NCBI GenBank assembly: GCA_025462725.1
Contig: JAOAPE010000002.1
Coordinates: forward strand, 248,001 to 312,000
DNA from: Terriglobales bacterium
Lineage (GTDB): Bacteria > Acidobacteriota > Terriglobia > Terriglobales > Acidobacteriaceae
Direction: 5' to 3'
Length of the DNA stretch: 64,000 nucleotides
Shown here: positions 44,666 through 53,200 of the stretch, piece after piece
How positions within the stretch are numbered: position 1 is the first letter of the stretch
How the letters are laid out: each line of letters starts with the position of its first letter
Made by a program: the position numbers and the translations under genes
The notes under the pieces: generated by a model
Database searches by the model: none
What the model was told of the DNA's origin: nothing
Seen by the model: the letters and a program-made list of their open reading frames with translations, nothing else

Positions 44666-45490
44666 TCAAGGCGCGACTTTCATCAGCCCCACCCTCGTCT
44701 GATTCAACGTTGTAAATAGCGACTCCTTCGGCACCTCAGTGATGAACGGCTTGATCATCCACCCAAGCCCCGCGGGAATATCGCGTGTCAGCGATATCGC
44801 TTCGCATTGCACGTAAACGCCGCCGTCTTTTTCTTCCATTCGCCAGTAGGAGTTGAGCGCCCAGAGAAATCCATTGTCGTGGCCTTCGGGTTTCTCGCGC
44901 TCGTCTTTCGTATCCGCGTTCTCCACCTCGGCCACATGTGTAGTGTGCGAGATGCTGAACGCGCGGGTTGCTGACACAGTCTCATAATGCGCGGCGTGCT
45001 CCGTGTTCATAGTCACGGCAATGACTTTCTTCTGGTAAAAGCGCAGAAACGCTTTGAAGTCGTTGCCCTTTCGGCTTATGAGACGTGAATCTGCGACCTG
45101 CGGCTTGTATAGATTCTTATGGTTGTTGTAATCCTGCAGCAGCGCTAGCGTGGACTTGAGACTTGCGCCCGGAATGAAGACAGTCCCGATCCAATGATGA
45201 ACAAGCGCATTGGGTACTTCTATTGCTTTCCCGTTTTCCTTCTCTTGAAGCGCCTCAGTAACCACCTCACCGGACTTTAGCTTCGCCAACATCTCGTTTC
45301 GATGCGATACCTCCACTCCCTCAACCCAGAGAAATGCTTTGTTCTCCTTCGCGGCTGCGGATATTTCACCTTGCATGCGTGCCTCTGCGACTTGCGAATA
45401 GTGGTCGAATGCCTTCCTCGTCGCGGGTTTCAACTCCGCCGCGAAGGCTTGTTGGGAAAGGACTAGAAGAATGAAAGCAAAGTAGCGCAT
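44666..45490 (-). CDS. secreted protein, possibly START/SRPBCC-like
   Basis: A 274-residue protein with a signal peptide (about 1-17). The rest shows no motif that I can name with certainty. The repeated alternation of beta strands and a long C-terminal helix (DIPAGLGWMIKPFITEVPKESLFTTL) is compatible with a ligand-binding SRPBCC/START fold. It is divergent from the gas-vesicle ATPase gene, 53 bases away. Confidence 0.6.
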   Translation of the reverse strand: MRYFAFILLVLSQQAFAAELKPATRKAFDHYSQVAEARMQGEISAAAKENKAFLWVEGVEVSHRNEMLAKLKSGEVVTEALQEKENGKAIEVPNALVHHWIGTVFIPGASLKSTLALLQDYNNHKNLYKPQVADSRLISRKGNDFKAFLRFYQKKVIAVTMNTEHAAHYETVSATRAFSISHTTHVAEVENADTKDEREKPEGHDNGFLWALNSYWRMEEKDGGVYVQCEAISLTRDIPAGLGWMIKPFITEVPKESLFTTLNQTRVGLMKVAP

Positions 45491-45543
45491 TTATCCATTT
45501 AACCATTGATAAGCTTTCTGATTGCCTCACGTAGAATGAGCGC

Positions 45544-47505
45544 GTGGCGGAACTCGCGTTTTTTATCGGCAAAGGCGGCGTCGGCAAGACTACGATTTCC
45601 TCCGCATACGCCGTCCGCGAGGCCGCTCGCAATCCGCGCAAGAAATTCCTGCTGCTCTCCACCGATCCCGCGCACTCACTCGCTGATATCTTCAAAGTGA
45701 AATTCGGCGACAAGCCGCAGCGCATTCGTCTTTCCCTTGGCGGACAACTCTTCGCATGGCAGATCAACGCAGAAAAACAATTCCGTTCTTTCCTCGAACC
45801 GTATCGTGAAGACCTGCTTAACTTGATCGAAAGTGGCACGATTTTTTCCCGCAGTGAGATTGAGCCGCTCCTGGAAACTACGCTCCCCGGTATGGCCGAG
45901 CTTTCTGCCCTCATCGCAATAGACGAACTGCTGCGCGAGGGTCGCTATGACCGCATCATCGTGGACACCGCTCCCATCGGCCACACTTTGCGCATGTTCG
46001 AGTTGCCGCAGCACTTCGCGCGGTTCCTCGAGTTCCTCGATCTCGCCGGAAGCCGCGACCGGTGGCTCTCGCAACGATTCAGCAAGAGCGGCGCGAAGTC
46101 CGGCTCGCAGCCATTCCTCGAACGTTGGCAGGAGATGGTCATTTCGGTCGGCGCGGCTCTGACCTCTGAGAATTCGGAATTGTTCATGGTGACATCGCCC
46201 GAGGAATTTTCGTTGAACGAAGCAGCTCGCTCTGCAGACGCGCTCGCTGGCTCCGTCCCGGGCCTGGCCATCAGCGGGATAGTCTTGAATCGTGCCGTTC
46301 AGGGCAAGAACTCATGCGACATCTGTGCCAGCCGCGCGAGCATGACTGCATCCGCAAAAAAGTTCATCGCGAAGAACTTCCCTGACGTCCCAGTCCTCGT
46401 CGGCGAAGATGCAGGCAATCCCGTTCTCGGTGCTGGCGAACTGCTCAAATTCGGCGAGCATGTCTTCGGAAAAAAGAAGCTGGCTGCTTCCCCCGCTGCC
46501 TCGCGTGCAAAAATGCCCGAAATCGAAACCGCGCCGTGGCCGGAGATCACAGCTCCATTGATTTTCACCATGGGCAAGGGTGGCGTTGGCAAAACCACCG
46601 TCTCTGCTGCACTTGGATTCCGTCAACGACTTGAAACCGGTCAACCTGTCACGGTCTGCTCCACAGATCCCGCGCCGTCACTCGACGACGTCTTCCAAAG
46701 CAACGTCAGTTCCAAGCCCAAACCGGTTCTAGGAGACAAGCATTTCGAAGCGCTCGAGGTTGATTCCGTCGGCGAGTTTCGGGCTTGGGCGAACGCCATG
46801 CAGGACAAGATCGCTGCCGCTTTCTCGACGCAATCAGCCAGCGGCATCCACGTGGATCTCTCGTTCGATCGTCAGATATTCTCCTCGCTGCTGAATATCG
46901 TCCCGCCCGGCGTGGACGAGATCTTCGCGATTTTCAAAATCCTCGACCTGCTCCGTTCCGAAAATAAGGGTGCGCGCCGCACCGTTATCATTGACATGGC
47001 TCCCACAGGACACGCCCTTGAACTGCTACGCATGCCGGAGCGCATGCTGATGTGGTCGCGCCTGCTGTTGAAAAGCCTCGCACCGCACCGTACACTACCT
47101 CTCGCGCAGGATGTGGCTGTTGAGATCGCTGGGTTAGGACAACAGGTACGCGAGTTGGTGAATATTCTGCAGGATCCCGCTCGCTCATCAGCCTTCGCCG
47201 TGATGTTGGCCGAGCCTATGCCTGATCGGGAAACCTCGCGGCTGCTGGATACATTGAAAGAGTTGCCGGTTTCCGTAGAAGCAGTATTCGTAAACCGCAT
47301 CCTAATGCCTGTGTCGAACAAGGTTGCTGCCCGATGCGCCCGATGCGATCGCGCCCGGCGGTGGCAGATAGCAACATTGGCGGGTTTGAAGAAACGATAT
47401 CGCGGGAAGGCCGGAGCGATTTACCTGCTGCCGAATCTTCCCGATGAGATCGCCGGAAAGAAAGCGTTGCAATCGTTCACCAAAGAGTTATGGCTACTAG
47501 CCTGA
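45544..47505 (+). CDS. tandem ArsA/Get3-type ATPase, first gene of gas-vesicle cluster
   Basis: A 653-residue protein with two homologous ATPase halves. Walker A is GKGGVGKTT at 9-17 and again at 344-352. Switch I reads DPAHS (41-45) and DPAPS (375-379), and switch II reads DTAPIGHTLRM and DMAPTGHALELLRM. Each half carries a CxxC pair (Cys258/261 and Cys598/601). Yeast Get3 has such a CxxC, which binds zinc at its dimer interface, so this looks like a fused Get3-like dimer rather than an arsenite pump ATPase. The GTG start has no clear ribosome site. It overlaps the next gene by 16 bases. Confidence 0.88.
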   Translation: MAELAFFIGKGGVGKTTISSAYAVREAARNPRKKFLLLSTDPAHSLADIFKVKFGDKPQRIRLSLGGQLFAWQINAEKQFRSFLEPYREDLLNLIESGTIFSRSEIEPLLETTLPGMAELSALIAIDELLREGRYDRIIVDTAPIGHTLRMFELPQHFARFLEFLDLAGSRDRWLSQRFSKSGAKSGSQPFLERWQEMVISVGAALTSENSELFMVTSPEEFSLNEAARSADALAGSVPGLAISGIVLNRAVQGKNSCDICASRASMTASAKKFIAKNFPDVPVLVGEDAGNPVLGAGELLKFGEHVFGKKKLAASPAASRAKMPEIETAPWPEITAPLIFTMGKGGVGKTTVSAALGFRQRLETGQPVTVCSTDPAPSLDDVFQSNVSSKPKPVLGDKHFEALEVDSVGEFRAWANAMQDKIAAAFSTQSASGIHVDLSFDRQIFSSLLNIVPPGVDEIFAIFKILDLLRSENKGARRTVIIDMAPTGHALELLRMPERMLMWSRLLLKSLAPHRTLPLAQDVAVEIAGLGQQVRELVNILQDPARSSAFAVMLAEPMPDRETSRLLDTLKELPVSVEAVFVNRILMPVSNKVAARCARCDRARRWQIATLAGLKKRYRGKAGAIYLLPNLPDEIAGKKALQSFTKELWLLA

Positions 47506-48329
47506 AGAAATCAAAATCCCGGAAAGCTGAAAAGCGACAGCCCACGCCCAAGTCGAACTCCCGCGTGCTCACCATTCCGGTGAATCGAATTCCCAAGCAT
47601 CAGCCTCAAGCCAAGGCACTCTATTTGTACGGCGTTTCCAAGCCCGAAAGACTCAATCTTCCCAGCATCTCCGTTCCCGGCATTGATGGCGAGCACAGGA
47701 TCGAAGCCATTCACTGCGCCGGACTTTTATGTTGGATCACCCGCGTGAACGCGCAGGAATTTGCCGCTGAGTTGAACCGCAAAATGGAAGAACTGGAATG
47801 GCTCGCTGAATCGAGTGTTCGACACCAGCGCGCGGTCGCCGCGATATCCGCGAAAACAACGCTGCTGCCAACTCGCTTCGGCACCGTCTTCCTTGGCGAG
47901 AACTCACTGGCCGCCGACATTGCCTCGCGCAAGCCCACGCTCAACGCCGCTTTCAAGCGAGTCGCTGGCGCAGACGAATGGGGCGTGAAAGTTTTCCTTA
48001 AAGCGCAACCGCAACCCGCTGTTGAAGCCACCTCCGGACGCGACTACCTGCAGAAGAAAGCGCAATCCATCGCGGCCAGCGGGAAGCCCGCGCCTGATGC
48101 GGAGATCGACGCCTTCTTCGCTCAGCTAACGAAGATTGCCACGGCGAGTGCCGTTACCGGCAAGGTCAGCAGTGGACAGCAAGGATTGCAATGGCAAGCA
48201 TCATTCCTGTTGCCGCGCAGCCGCCGCAAGAAGTGGGATGCAGTGCTGAAAAAATTCGCCGAGCAGTGGGCGGGAAAGCGGAAGATAGAATCCTCCGGCC
48301 CCTGGCCGCCGTATTCATTCGTGGAGTAA
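47490..48329 (+). CDS. gas vesicle protein GvpF/GvpL family (first copy)
   Basis: A 279-residue protein. About 40 N-terminal residues are basic and disordered (KKSKSRKAEKRQPTPKS). The GvpF/L core follows (ALYLYGVSKPERL, then ELEWLAESSVRHQRAV, RFGTVF) and ends in GPWPPYSF. GvpF/L proteins are accessory factors that help assemble the gas vesicle wall. It overlaps the ATPase gene by 16 bases, which fits co-translation. Confidence 0.9.
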   Translation: MATSLKKSKSRKAEKRQPTPKSNSRVLTIPVNRIPKHQPQAKALYLYGVSKPERLNLPSISVPGIDGEHRIEAIHCAGLLCWITRVNAQEFAAELNRKMEELEWLAESSVRHQRAVAAISAKTTLLPTRFGTVFLGENSLAADIASRKPTLNAAFKRVAGADEWGVKVFLKAQPQPAVEATSGRDYLQKKAQSIAASGKPAPDAEIDAFFAQLTKIATASAVTGKVSSGQQGLQWQASFLLPRSRRKKWDAVLKKFAEQWAGKRKIESSGPWPPYSFVE

Positions 48330-48339
48330 CTCCGAAAAT

Positions 48340-48582
48340 ATGGCCACGCCACCACAACGCGTATCACTGGGTTCCGCTACCGACTCCAATGACGAAGTCT
48401 CCCTGCTTGAGATTCTCGATCACGTCCTCAATTCCGGAGTGGTCATCCAGGGCAGCATTGTCATCTCCGTCGCTGGCGTGGATCTGCTATACGTCGGATT
48501 AAACGTCGTGCTCACCTCGGTGGAAACCGCGCTGAAGACGTTGCGCAATGAAGAAGCTGCCGCCCGCAAGCAGCTGCGCTAG
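48340..48582 (+). CDS. gas vesicle structural paralogue, GvpS-like
   Basis: An 80-residue GvpA-family protein. The core SLLEILDHVLNSGVVIQGSIVISVAGVDLLYVGLNVVLTSVETAL resembles GvpS or GvpM more than GvpA, because the conserved DKGIVIDAW of GvpA is replaced by NSGVVIQGS. It is a minor wall or nucleation protein. It lies ten bases after the first GvpF/L gene. Confidence 0.85.
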   Translation: MATPPQRVSLGSATDSNDEVSLLEILDHVLNSGVVIQGSIVISVAGVDLLYVGLNVVLTSVETALKTLRNEEAAARKQLR

Positions 48583-48594
48583 AACAACAATCCA

Positions 48595-49251
48595 ATGCTC
48601 CTCCTCTATTGCGTCACAGAATCCGTCGCCGATGCGCACATTCCCGGAGTGCATGGCAGCCCAGTTTCAACCATCGCTGAAGGTGGAGTGCTCTGCCATT
48701 CCAGCGAATGGTCGGAGCGAAATAAGGATGACGCTCAGCAGGACGCTCTGGCTTATTGGTCGGTAGTGAACCGCTTGTTCCAGCAAACGGCGGTTATCCC
48801 GTTTCGTTTTCCCACGTTCATGAAGGACCAAGCCGCAATGCAAGAATTTCTCGCGCTGAATGCGCAGGGATTCCTGAGCGAACTCCGCCGCCTCCGCGAT
48901 TTGGTTCAAATGCGAATCACTATTCCCTCCGAACCTACCTCCAATGCGGCCCCACCAACTTCCGGAACAGAATTCCTCAAGCAACGGCAGAAATCATCGC
49001 GCGTTTCGCAAGACACCATTGCCGCCCTGAGAGCCAGCGGAGAAGACCTGGTCCGCGAATGGAAACAGTCCCATCGCACAGGTTCCACTCTTCTATTCGC
49101 GCTTATCGGACGAGGTGCGCTTGAAGACCTCAAGTCGCGGATTTCCCAAATCGAAGCTTCCGCAAACGTCCGTGTCTCCGGCCCTTGGCCGCCAAGCGAA
49201 TTCATCAAGTGCGAGTTGGAACTCCCCATGAGCACAGAAACGACCCTATGA
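48595..49251 (+). CDS. gas vesicle protein GvpF/GvpL family (second copy)
   Basis: A 218-residue GvpL-type protein. It starts MLLLYCVTESVADAHIPG, has AVIPFRFPTFM in the middle and ends with the family's GPWPPSEFIKCELEL. Unlike the other two copies it has no basic N-terminal tail. It is 12 bases after the GvpS-like gene, and its stop overlaps the gvpK start by four bases (ATGA). Confidence 0.87.
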   Translation: MLLLYCVTESVADAHIPGVHGSPVSTIAEGGVLCHSSEWSERNKDDAQQDALAYWSVVNRLFQQTAVIPFRFPTFMKDQAAMQEFLALNAQGFLSELRRLRDLVQMRITIPSEPTSNAAPPTSGTEFLKQRQKSSRVSQDTIAALRASGEDLVREWKQSHRTGSTLLFALIGRGALEDLKSRISQIEASANVRVSGPWPPSEFIKCELELPMSTETTL

Positions 49252-49613
49252 AGGATCCTAACCAAGTCACTCCCGCCGACGTTGAAGCTGCAATCTCTGA
49301 TCTCAAACGTCAGTTGCAGACGGCCGCCTCTGGCGGACAGCAAAGAATCGAATGTGACGGCGAAAATATCGAGCAGGGGTTGGCGAAGTTAGTATTAACT
49401 TTGATAGAATTCCTTAGACGCCTGCTCGAGCGTCAGGCCATCCGGCGCATGGAAGGTGGCTCCCTCAATGACACCCAAGTGGAAGAATTGGGTACCGCAT
49501 TAATGAAGTTAGAGCAAAAGATTCATGAACTTACGAACACTTTCGGCCTGAAACCGGAAGACTTAAACTTGGATTTGGGGCCAGTTGGGAAGCTTTTGGA
49601 TGACGACAAATGA
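49248..49613 (+). CDS. gvpK: gas vesicle protein GvpK
   Basis: A 121-residue protein. The pattern ECDGENIEQGLAKLVLTLIEFLRRLLERQAIRRMEGGSL is the GvpK hallmark, and LMKLEQKIHEL follows. GvpK is a minor accessory protein needed for gas vesicle formation. It is translationally coupled to the second GvpF/L gene by an ATGA overlap. Confidence 0.92.
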   Translation: MKDPNQVTPADVEAAISDLKRQLQTAASGGQQRIECDGENIEQGLAKLVLTLIEFLRRLLERQAIRRMEGGSLNDTQVEELGTALMKLEQKIHELTNTFGLKPEDLNLDLGPVGKLLDDDK

Positions 49614-49867
49614 ACCGCCGGCCATCCACTTCTTTAACCCTGAAATTTTTACACGAAGCCTGACAACTCGGCACCTGAGTACCGCATCTGAGACTCAGGA
49701 TACAAACTTTCAGACTCAAATACCAGGCAGACCGCACCAGCAAGCCCCCCGCAAAACAATTTGAAGTTTAGCTGTTCACAAAATGCTTGAAGATGCTGTA
49801 ATCTGCGACTCCCACTTTCTCAGTATCGAAATTGGAGTCTGCTCGCACGGAAGAACGTCTTACTGAC
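49614..49867. other. 254-base non-coding gap inside the gvp cluster
   Basis: No gene. It holds a perfect short palindrome, ctgag-a-ctcag (49688-49698), and is the only large gap in the cluster. It is therefore a candidate internal promoter and control region for gvpJ-gvpA onwards. I see no clear -35/-10 pair or sigma-54 site. Confidence 0.4.
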
Positions 49868-50257
49868 ATGGAAAGAGTACCCACAGTTTCCGGCACTACA
49901 AACCTGATTGATATCCTCGACCGGGTTTTGGACAAAGGTCTCGTGATCGCGGGCGATATCCGCGTCTCGTTGGCCAATGTCGAGTTGCTAACCATTCGCA
50001 TCAGGTTGCTGGTATGTTCCGTCGATAAGGCAGAGCAGATCGGCTTAAATTGGTGGAAGCACGATCCTAACCTGACAACCCCTCTTCCCGCTCCGATATC
50101 GCAGTTAGGATTGCCCCCAAGCGGAAAGGTACCAAGGAGGAGGACGGTCACTCGCACATCTGTGCAAGCGCCCACAACGGCAGCAAGAGTAGTTCGCAAG
50201 AAGACAACAAAATCAAGTTCAAAGAAAAAAAGTACGGTGCCCAGCCGGCGGAAGTAA
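49868..50257 (+). CDS. gvpJ: gas vesicle protein GvpJ with basic tail
   Basis: A 129-residue GvpA-family protein. The core [51 protein letters not shown] is the GvpJ pattern, with AGD at the position where GvpA has DAW. The last 40 residues are Lys/Arg/Ser/Thr-rich (RRRTVTRTSV, then RKKTTKSSSKKK) and unusual for GvpJ. The ATG at 49868 is preferred to a TTG at 49832. Confidence 0.9.
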   Translation: MERVPTVSGTTNLIDILDRVLDKGLVIAGDIRVSLANVELLTIRIRLLVCSVDKAEQIGLNWWKHDPNLTTPLPAPISQLGLPPSGKVPRRRTVTRTSVQAPTTAARVVRKKTTKSSSKKKSTVPSRRK

Positions 50258-50286
50258 GCCGATAGGGAGATTGAAGGAGCTTTGCA

Positions 50287-50601
50287 ATGGCAGTTGAGCG
50301 TGTATCTGGTGGATCAAGTCTTATTGACGTTCTTGATCGCGTCCTCGACAAAGGTATCGTCATCGATGCCTGGGTCCGCATCTCCCTGGTCGGTATCGAC
50401 CTCATCACCGTGGAAGCCCGCGTCGTCGTGGCCTCCATTGACACATATTTGAAGTACGCCGATGCAGTCGGACTCACGGGTCTGGTATCGCGGCCGCAAC
50501 TTGAGGCTCCCGACGAAGTCGAAAGCATCGAAGAAGTGGAAACAACCCGTCGTCGCACCGCGAAACCTAAGGTGCGCAGGGCGACGACTGCACGCCGCTA
50601 G
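50287..50601 (+). CDS. gvpA: major gas vesicle protein GvpA with C-terminal extension
   Basis: A 104-residue protein. Residues 1-68 match the highly conserved GvpA core ([20 protein letters not shown], then [33 protein letters not shown]). GvpA is normally about 70-75 residues; here about 36 extra residues carry acidic then basic sequence ([10 protein letters not shown], then [12 protein letters not shown]). The tail should face the outside of the vesicle wall. The gene sits 29 bases after gvpJ. Confidence 0.95.
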   Translation: MAVERVSGGSSLIDVLDRVLDKGIVIDAWVRISLVGIDLITVEARVVVASIDTYLKYADAVGLTGLVSRPQLEAPDEVESIEEVETTRRRTAKPKVRRATTARR

Positions 50602-50657
50602 AAACGGCAATACTCCGCTACGGCTAAGAGGGTCTGGCGGGAGGAAGGTCGACTCTA

Positions 50658-52781
50658 TTGGCAACGCCGCAAATGCGCTTGAAATCTCTGGAACTGGTGA
50701 AGGGTGGCGGAAATATCCTGAAGGAAGCGGACTCCCGCATCCCCGCTACCCTGCGCCTGCTCCATGCTGAGCGTTCAGATGAGATCTTCCCCATCCTCAT
50801 GGAGGAGATCGTCAAGCTTGGTTATCCCCGCGCGTTTGTTCTTTCTGTAAATTTCGAGACCGGTGAAGTCTCACCCATCGCGGGTATTAAGTGTTCTGAT
50901 TCTTACCTGCAAAAATTCCGTACTTCGCTCTACGCGGATCACCCCATCGTCAGCATCTTTCATGGCCTGAAGCCGAGCATACTTCCACGGTCATCTTCCA
51001 CGGGGCGTGCCCTCTATTGCCACCCCATTATTTATCGAAATCCAAATCAATGTTGGGAAGCGGAGCGCCAACGTCGGCCAGAATGTATGGCCACTGATAA
51101 CTTCCGCAACGCGCGCAAGCTAAGTCTCGAAGGCCAGCAATGCAAGACCTGCGAGATGCGCTCCTACGCAGCCGCCATTGTCGTTGAGTTTCCGAAAAAA
51201 GCCTCTGAGCGCGCCGTCGGCGAGCTGGGCACTCTCATTGAACTCGCTAACAAGTATCTCGCCCGTCTCTTCAAGATTGAGCATTATTACAACCGCATGC
51301 GAGACATGGAAGACACCATCTCGCAGATGAATGCGGTCATGATGAGCATGGCCGATCCTGTCGTCCTGACTGACATGCACTTCCGCGTGGTCATGCAGAA
51401 CCAGGCTGCAGCCAAGTTCTTCAAACTTCCTGACGAGACCACGGAAGGTCTCATCCGCGCGATCGAACTCAACAACATGCTGTTCTCCGCCGCGCTGTCC
51501 TCCATGGCGATATCCGGCACTGAGACCCATCGCGATCTCACGCTCGTCGATCCCAACGAAGGCGAAGAACTCCTTTTCGAAGCTGTTTGCGTGCCATCAT
51601 TCACCCGCGAAGGCCTGCCATCGGGACTCGTCACCGTCATGCGCGATGTTACCGACCTCCGCCGTGCTGACCAGGAATTGCAAGCGAACTACGAAAAATT
51701 GCGTGCTGCTGAAGATGTCGTTCGTCAAGACCGTGACCGCCTCAACCTCATCATTGAGAACGTTGGCGATCCAATCATTGTTTGCGATAGCGACGGCAAA
51801 GTTGTACTCGTCGATCCCTTGGCAGAAGCCCTCTTTGGTAGTGATACTGACCGTGATCCAACACGTGTCACCAATCAGGCAGTGCTCGATGCCTACGTCA
51901 GCAACTTCACCTATTCATTCTCTGACACTGTCACCCAGGCTCTGAACTTTACCGATCCGAGCACGCTGCAAGTAACCGAGTTTGACGCCCGCTCCGGCAA
52001 GATCTACGACGAACGCGGACAAGTCGCCTACACCGTCACGGTGCTTCGCGACTGGTCGCCGATCCGCAAGCTTGAGCAGCTCAAAGTCGAGCGCCGCATG
52101 TTGGAGATCGAGAAGTTCGCCTCCGCCGGACGCCTCGCCGCCACCATCGCCCATGAAGTCAACAATCCCATGGAGGCGATCAAGAACGCTATCTACCTGC
52201 TCGCGGGCAAGGTGAAACCGGAAGCTGAACCTGTTTACGGCATCCTGAAATCTGAGACCGAGCGCGTTGCCCGCATCGTTCGCCAGATGCTTGGACTCTA
52301 TCGCAACCAGGAATCCGTCAAGCCGGTGAATGTAAACACTCTCGCGGAAGACACGCTTCTTCTGCTTGCACGCCAATTGCAACGCTCCAACGTTGAAGTG
52401 GTGCAGGAGTTCGCGGAGCTTCCTCCTGCCGTCGTGTCTTCTGACCAGATGCGTCAGGTTTTTTCTAACATCGTCATCAATGCCAAAGACTCAATGCCGA
52501 ATGGCGGCAGGTTAAAGATTCGCACTCGGCAGATTCGCAGTTCTGACGGCCTTCATGGCTGGATTCGCGTGCTCATCGCCGATACCGGCAGCGGCATTCC
52601 CAAAGACATCCTCGATTCAGTCTTTGAACCTTTCGTCACCACCAAGGGCGAAAAGGGTACAGGCTTGGGGCTTTGGATCGTTAAAGGCATCATCGGTAAT
52701 CACGGAGGCAAGATCTCCGTCCGCAGCAAAGTGGGATTTGGGACCGTTTTCAAGATTGATCTACCGATGGTGCGCCTATGA
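50658..52781 (+). CDS. sensor histidine kinase with Cys-rich N-terminal domain and two PAS domains
   Basis: A 707-residue cytoplasmic kinase. The N-terminal 215 residues form a GAF-like or unknown sensor with Cys79, 121, 132, 143, 162 and 165; the last pair is CKTC. PAS domains follow (about 222-335 and 360-470), then HisKA with phosphoacceptor His499 in IAHEVNNPMEAIKNA, and a HATPase_c domain with GTGLGLWIVKG. No membrane helix is seen, so it senses an internal cue. The spaced Cys set could hold an Fe-S cluster or zinc. The start is TTG, with GGAGGAAG upstream. It overlaps the next gene by four bases. Confidence 0.92.
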   Translation: MATPQMRLKSLELVKGGGNILKEADSRIPATLRLLHAERSDEIFPILMEEIVKLGYPRAFVLSVNFETGEVSPIAGIKCSDSYLQKFRTSLYADHPIVSIFHGLKPSILPRSSSTGRALYCHPIIYRNPNQCWEAERQRRPECMATDNFRNARKLSLEGQQCKTCEMRSYAAAIVVEFPKKASERAVGELGTLIELANKYLARLFKIEHYYNRMRDMEDTISQMNAVMMSMADPVVLTDMHFRVVMQNQAAAKFFKLPDETTEGLIRAIELNNMLFSAALSSMAISGTETHRDLTLVDPNEGEELLFEAVCVPSFTREGLPSGLVTVMRDVTDLRRADQELQANYEKLRAAEDVVRQDRDRLNLIIENVGDPIIVCDSDGKVVLVDPLAEALFGSDTDRDPTRVTNQAVLDAYVSNFTYSFSDTVTQALNFTDPSTLQVTEFDARSGKIYDERGQVAYTVTVLRDWSPIRKLEQLKVERRMLEIEKFASAGRLAATIAHEVNNPMEAIKNAIYLLAGKVKPEAEPVYGILKSETERVARIVRQMLGLYRNQESVKPVNVNTLAEDTLLLLARQLQRSNVEVVQEFAELPPAVVSSDQMRQVFSNIVINAKDSMPNGGRLKIRTRQIRSSDGLHGWIRVLIADTGSGIPKDILDSVFEPFVTTKGEKGTGLGLWIVKGIIGNHGGKISVRSKVGFGTVFKIDLPMVRL

Positions 52782-53200
52782 GCACGGGTTCGAAAAAGTC
52801 GCCGAGCAAGGCACGCGTGCTCGTTGTGGACGATGAGTCCTCGGTCTTGTTCACCTACAAGCTGATTTTGGAGCAGCAGGGCTACGCCGTGACCGCGGCG
52901 ATCTCCTCAGAGGAAGCAAAGCGGGCCATCGAAGCGCAGGAGTTTGATTTGGTATTGTGTGATTACTCTTTAGAACAACAGCACACCGGTTTTGAAGTCA
53001 TCGCGGCCGCGCGCGCTCGTAGGCCTGACGTCCCCTCGTTGCTCCTTACGGGATACGCAACCATTGAAACAACCGAGCAGGCGAAATCGGACGGGATAGG
53101 GGTGTTATTCAAGCCCATTGATATCGCGGAATTTCTGAGCACCACTTCCGCATTCTTGAGGAACGAACATGAGTCCCAAAAAGTTAACAAAGACGAGTAA
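52778..53200 (+). CDS. receiver-only response regulator
   Basis: A 140-residue single receiver domain. The phosphorylation site is Asp62 in LVLCDYS, with the acidic pair in VVDDE and the Thr/Lys switch residues in LLTGYAT and FKPID. There is no output domain, so it works through phosphotransfer or protein contact. It overlaps the histidine kinase by four bases (ATGA) and the following GvpF gene by 32 bases, so the three are translated together. Confidence 0.94.
   Translation: MSTGSKKSPSKARVLVVDDESSVLFTYKLILEQQGYAVTAAISSEEAKRAIEAQEFDLVLCDYSLEQQHTGFEVIAAARARRPDVPSLLLTGYATIETTEQAKSDGIGVLFKPIDIAEFLSTTSAFLRNEHESQKVNKDE

Noticed and set aside
49681-49698. Possible sigma-54 promoter (ggcac ... cgcat) before gvpJ
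   Set aside because: The GG and GC elements are not spaced at the required ten bases, so it does not fit the sigma-54 consensus.
53169-53200. Frameshift between response regulator and gvpF
   Set aside because: The 32-base overlap has intact frames and stop for both genes; it is a normal gene overlap.
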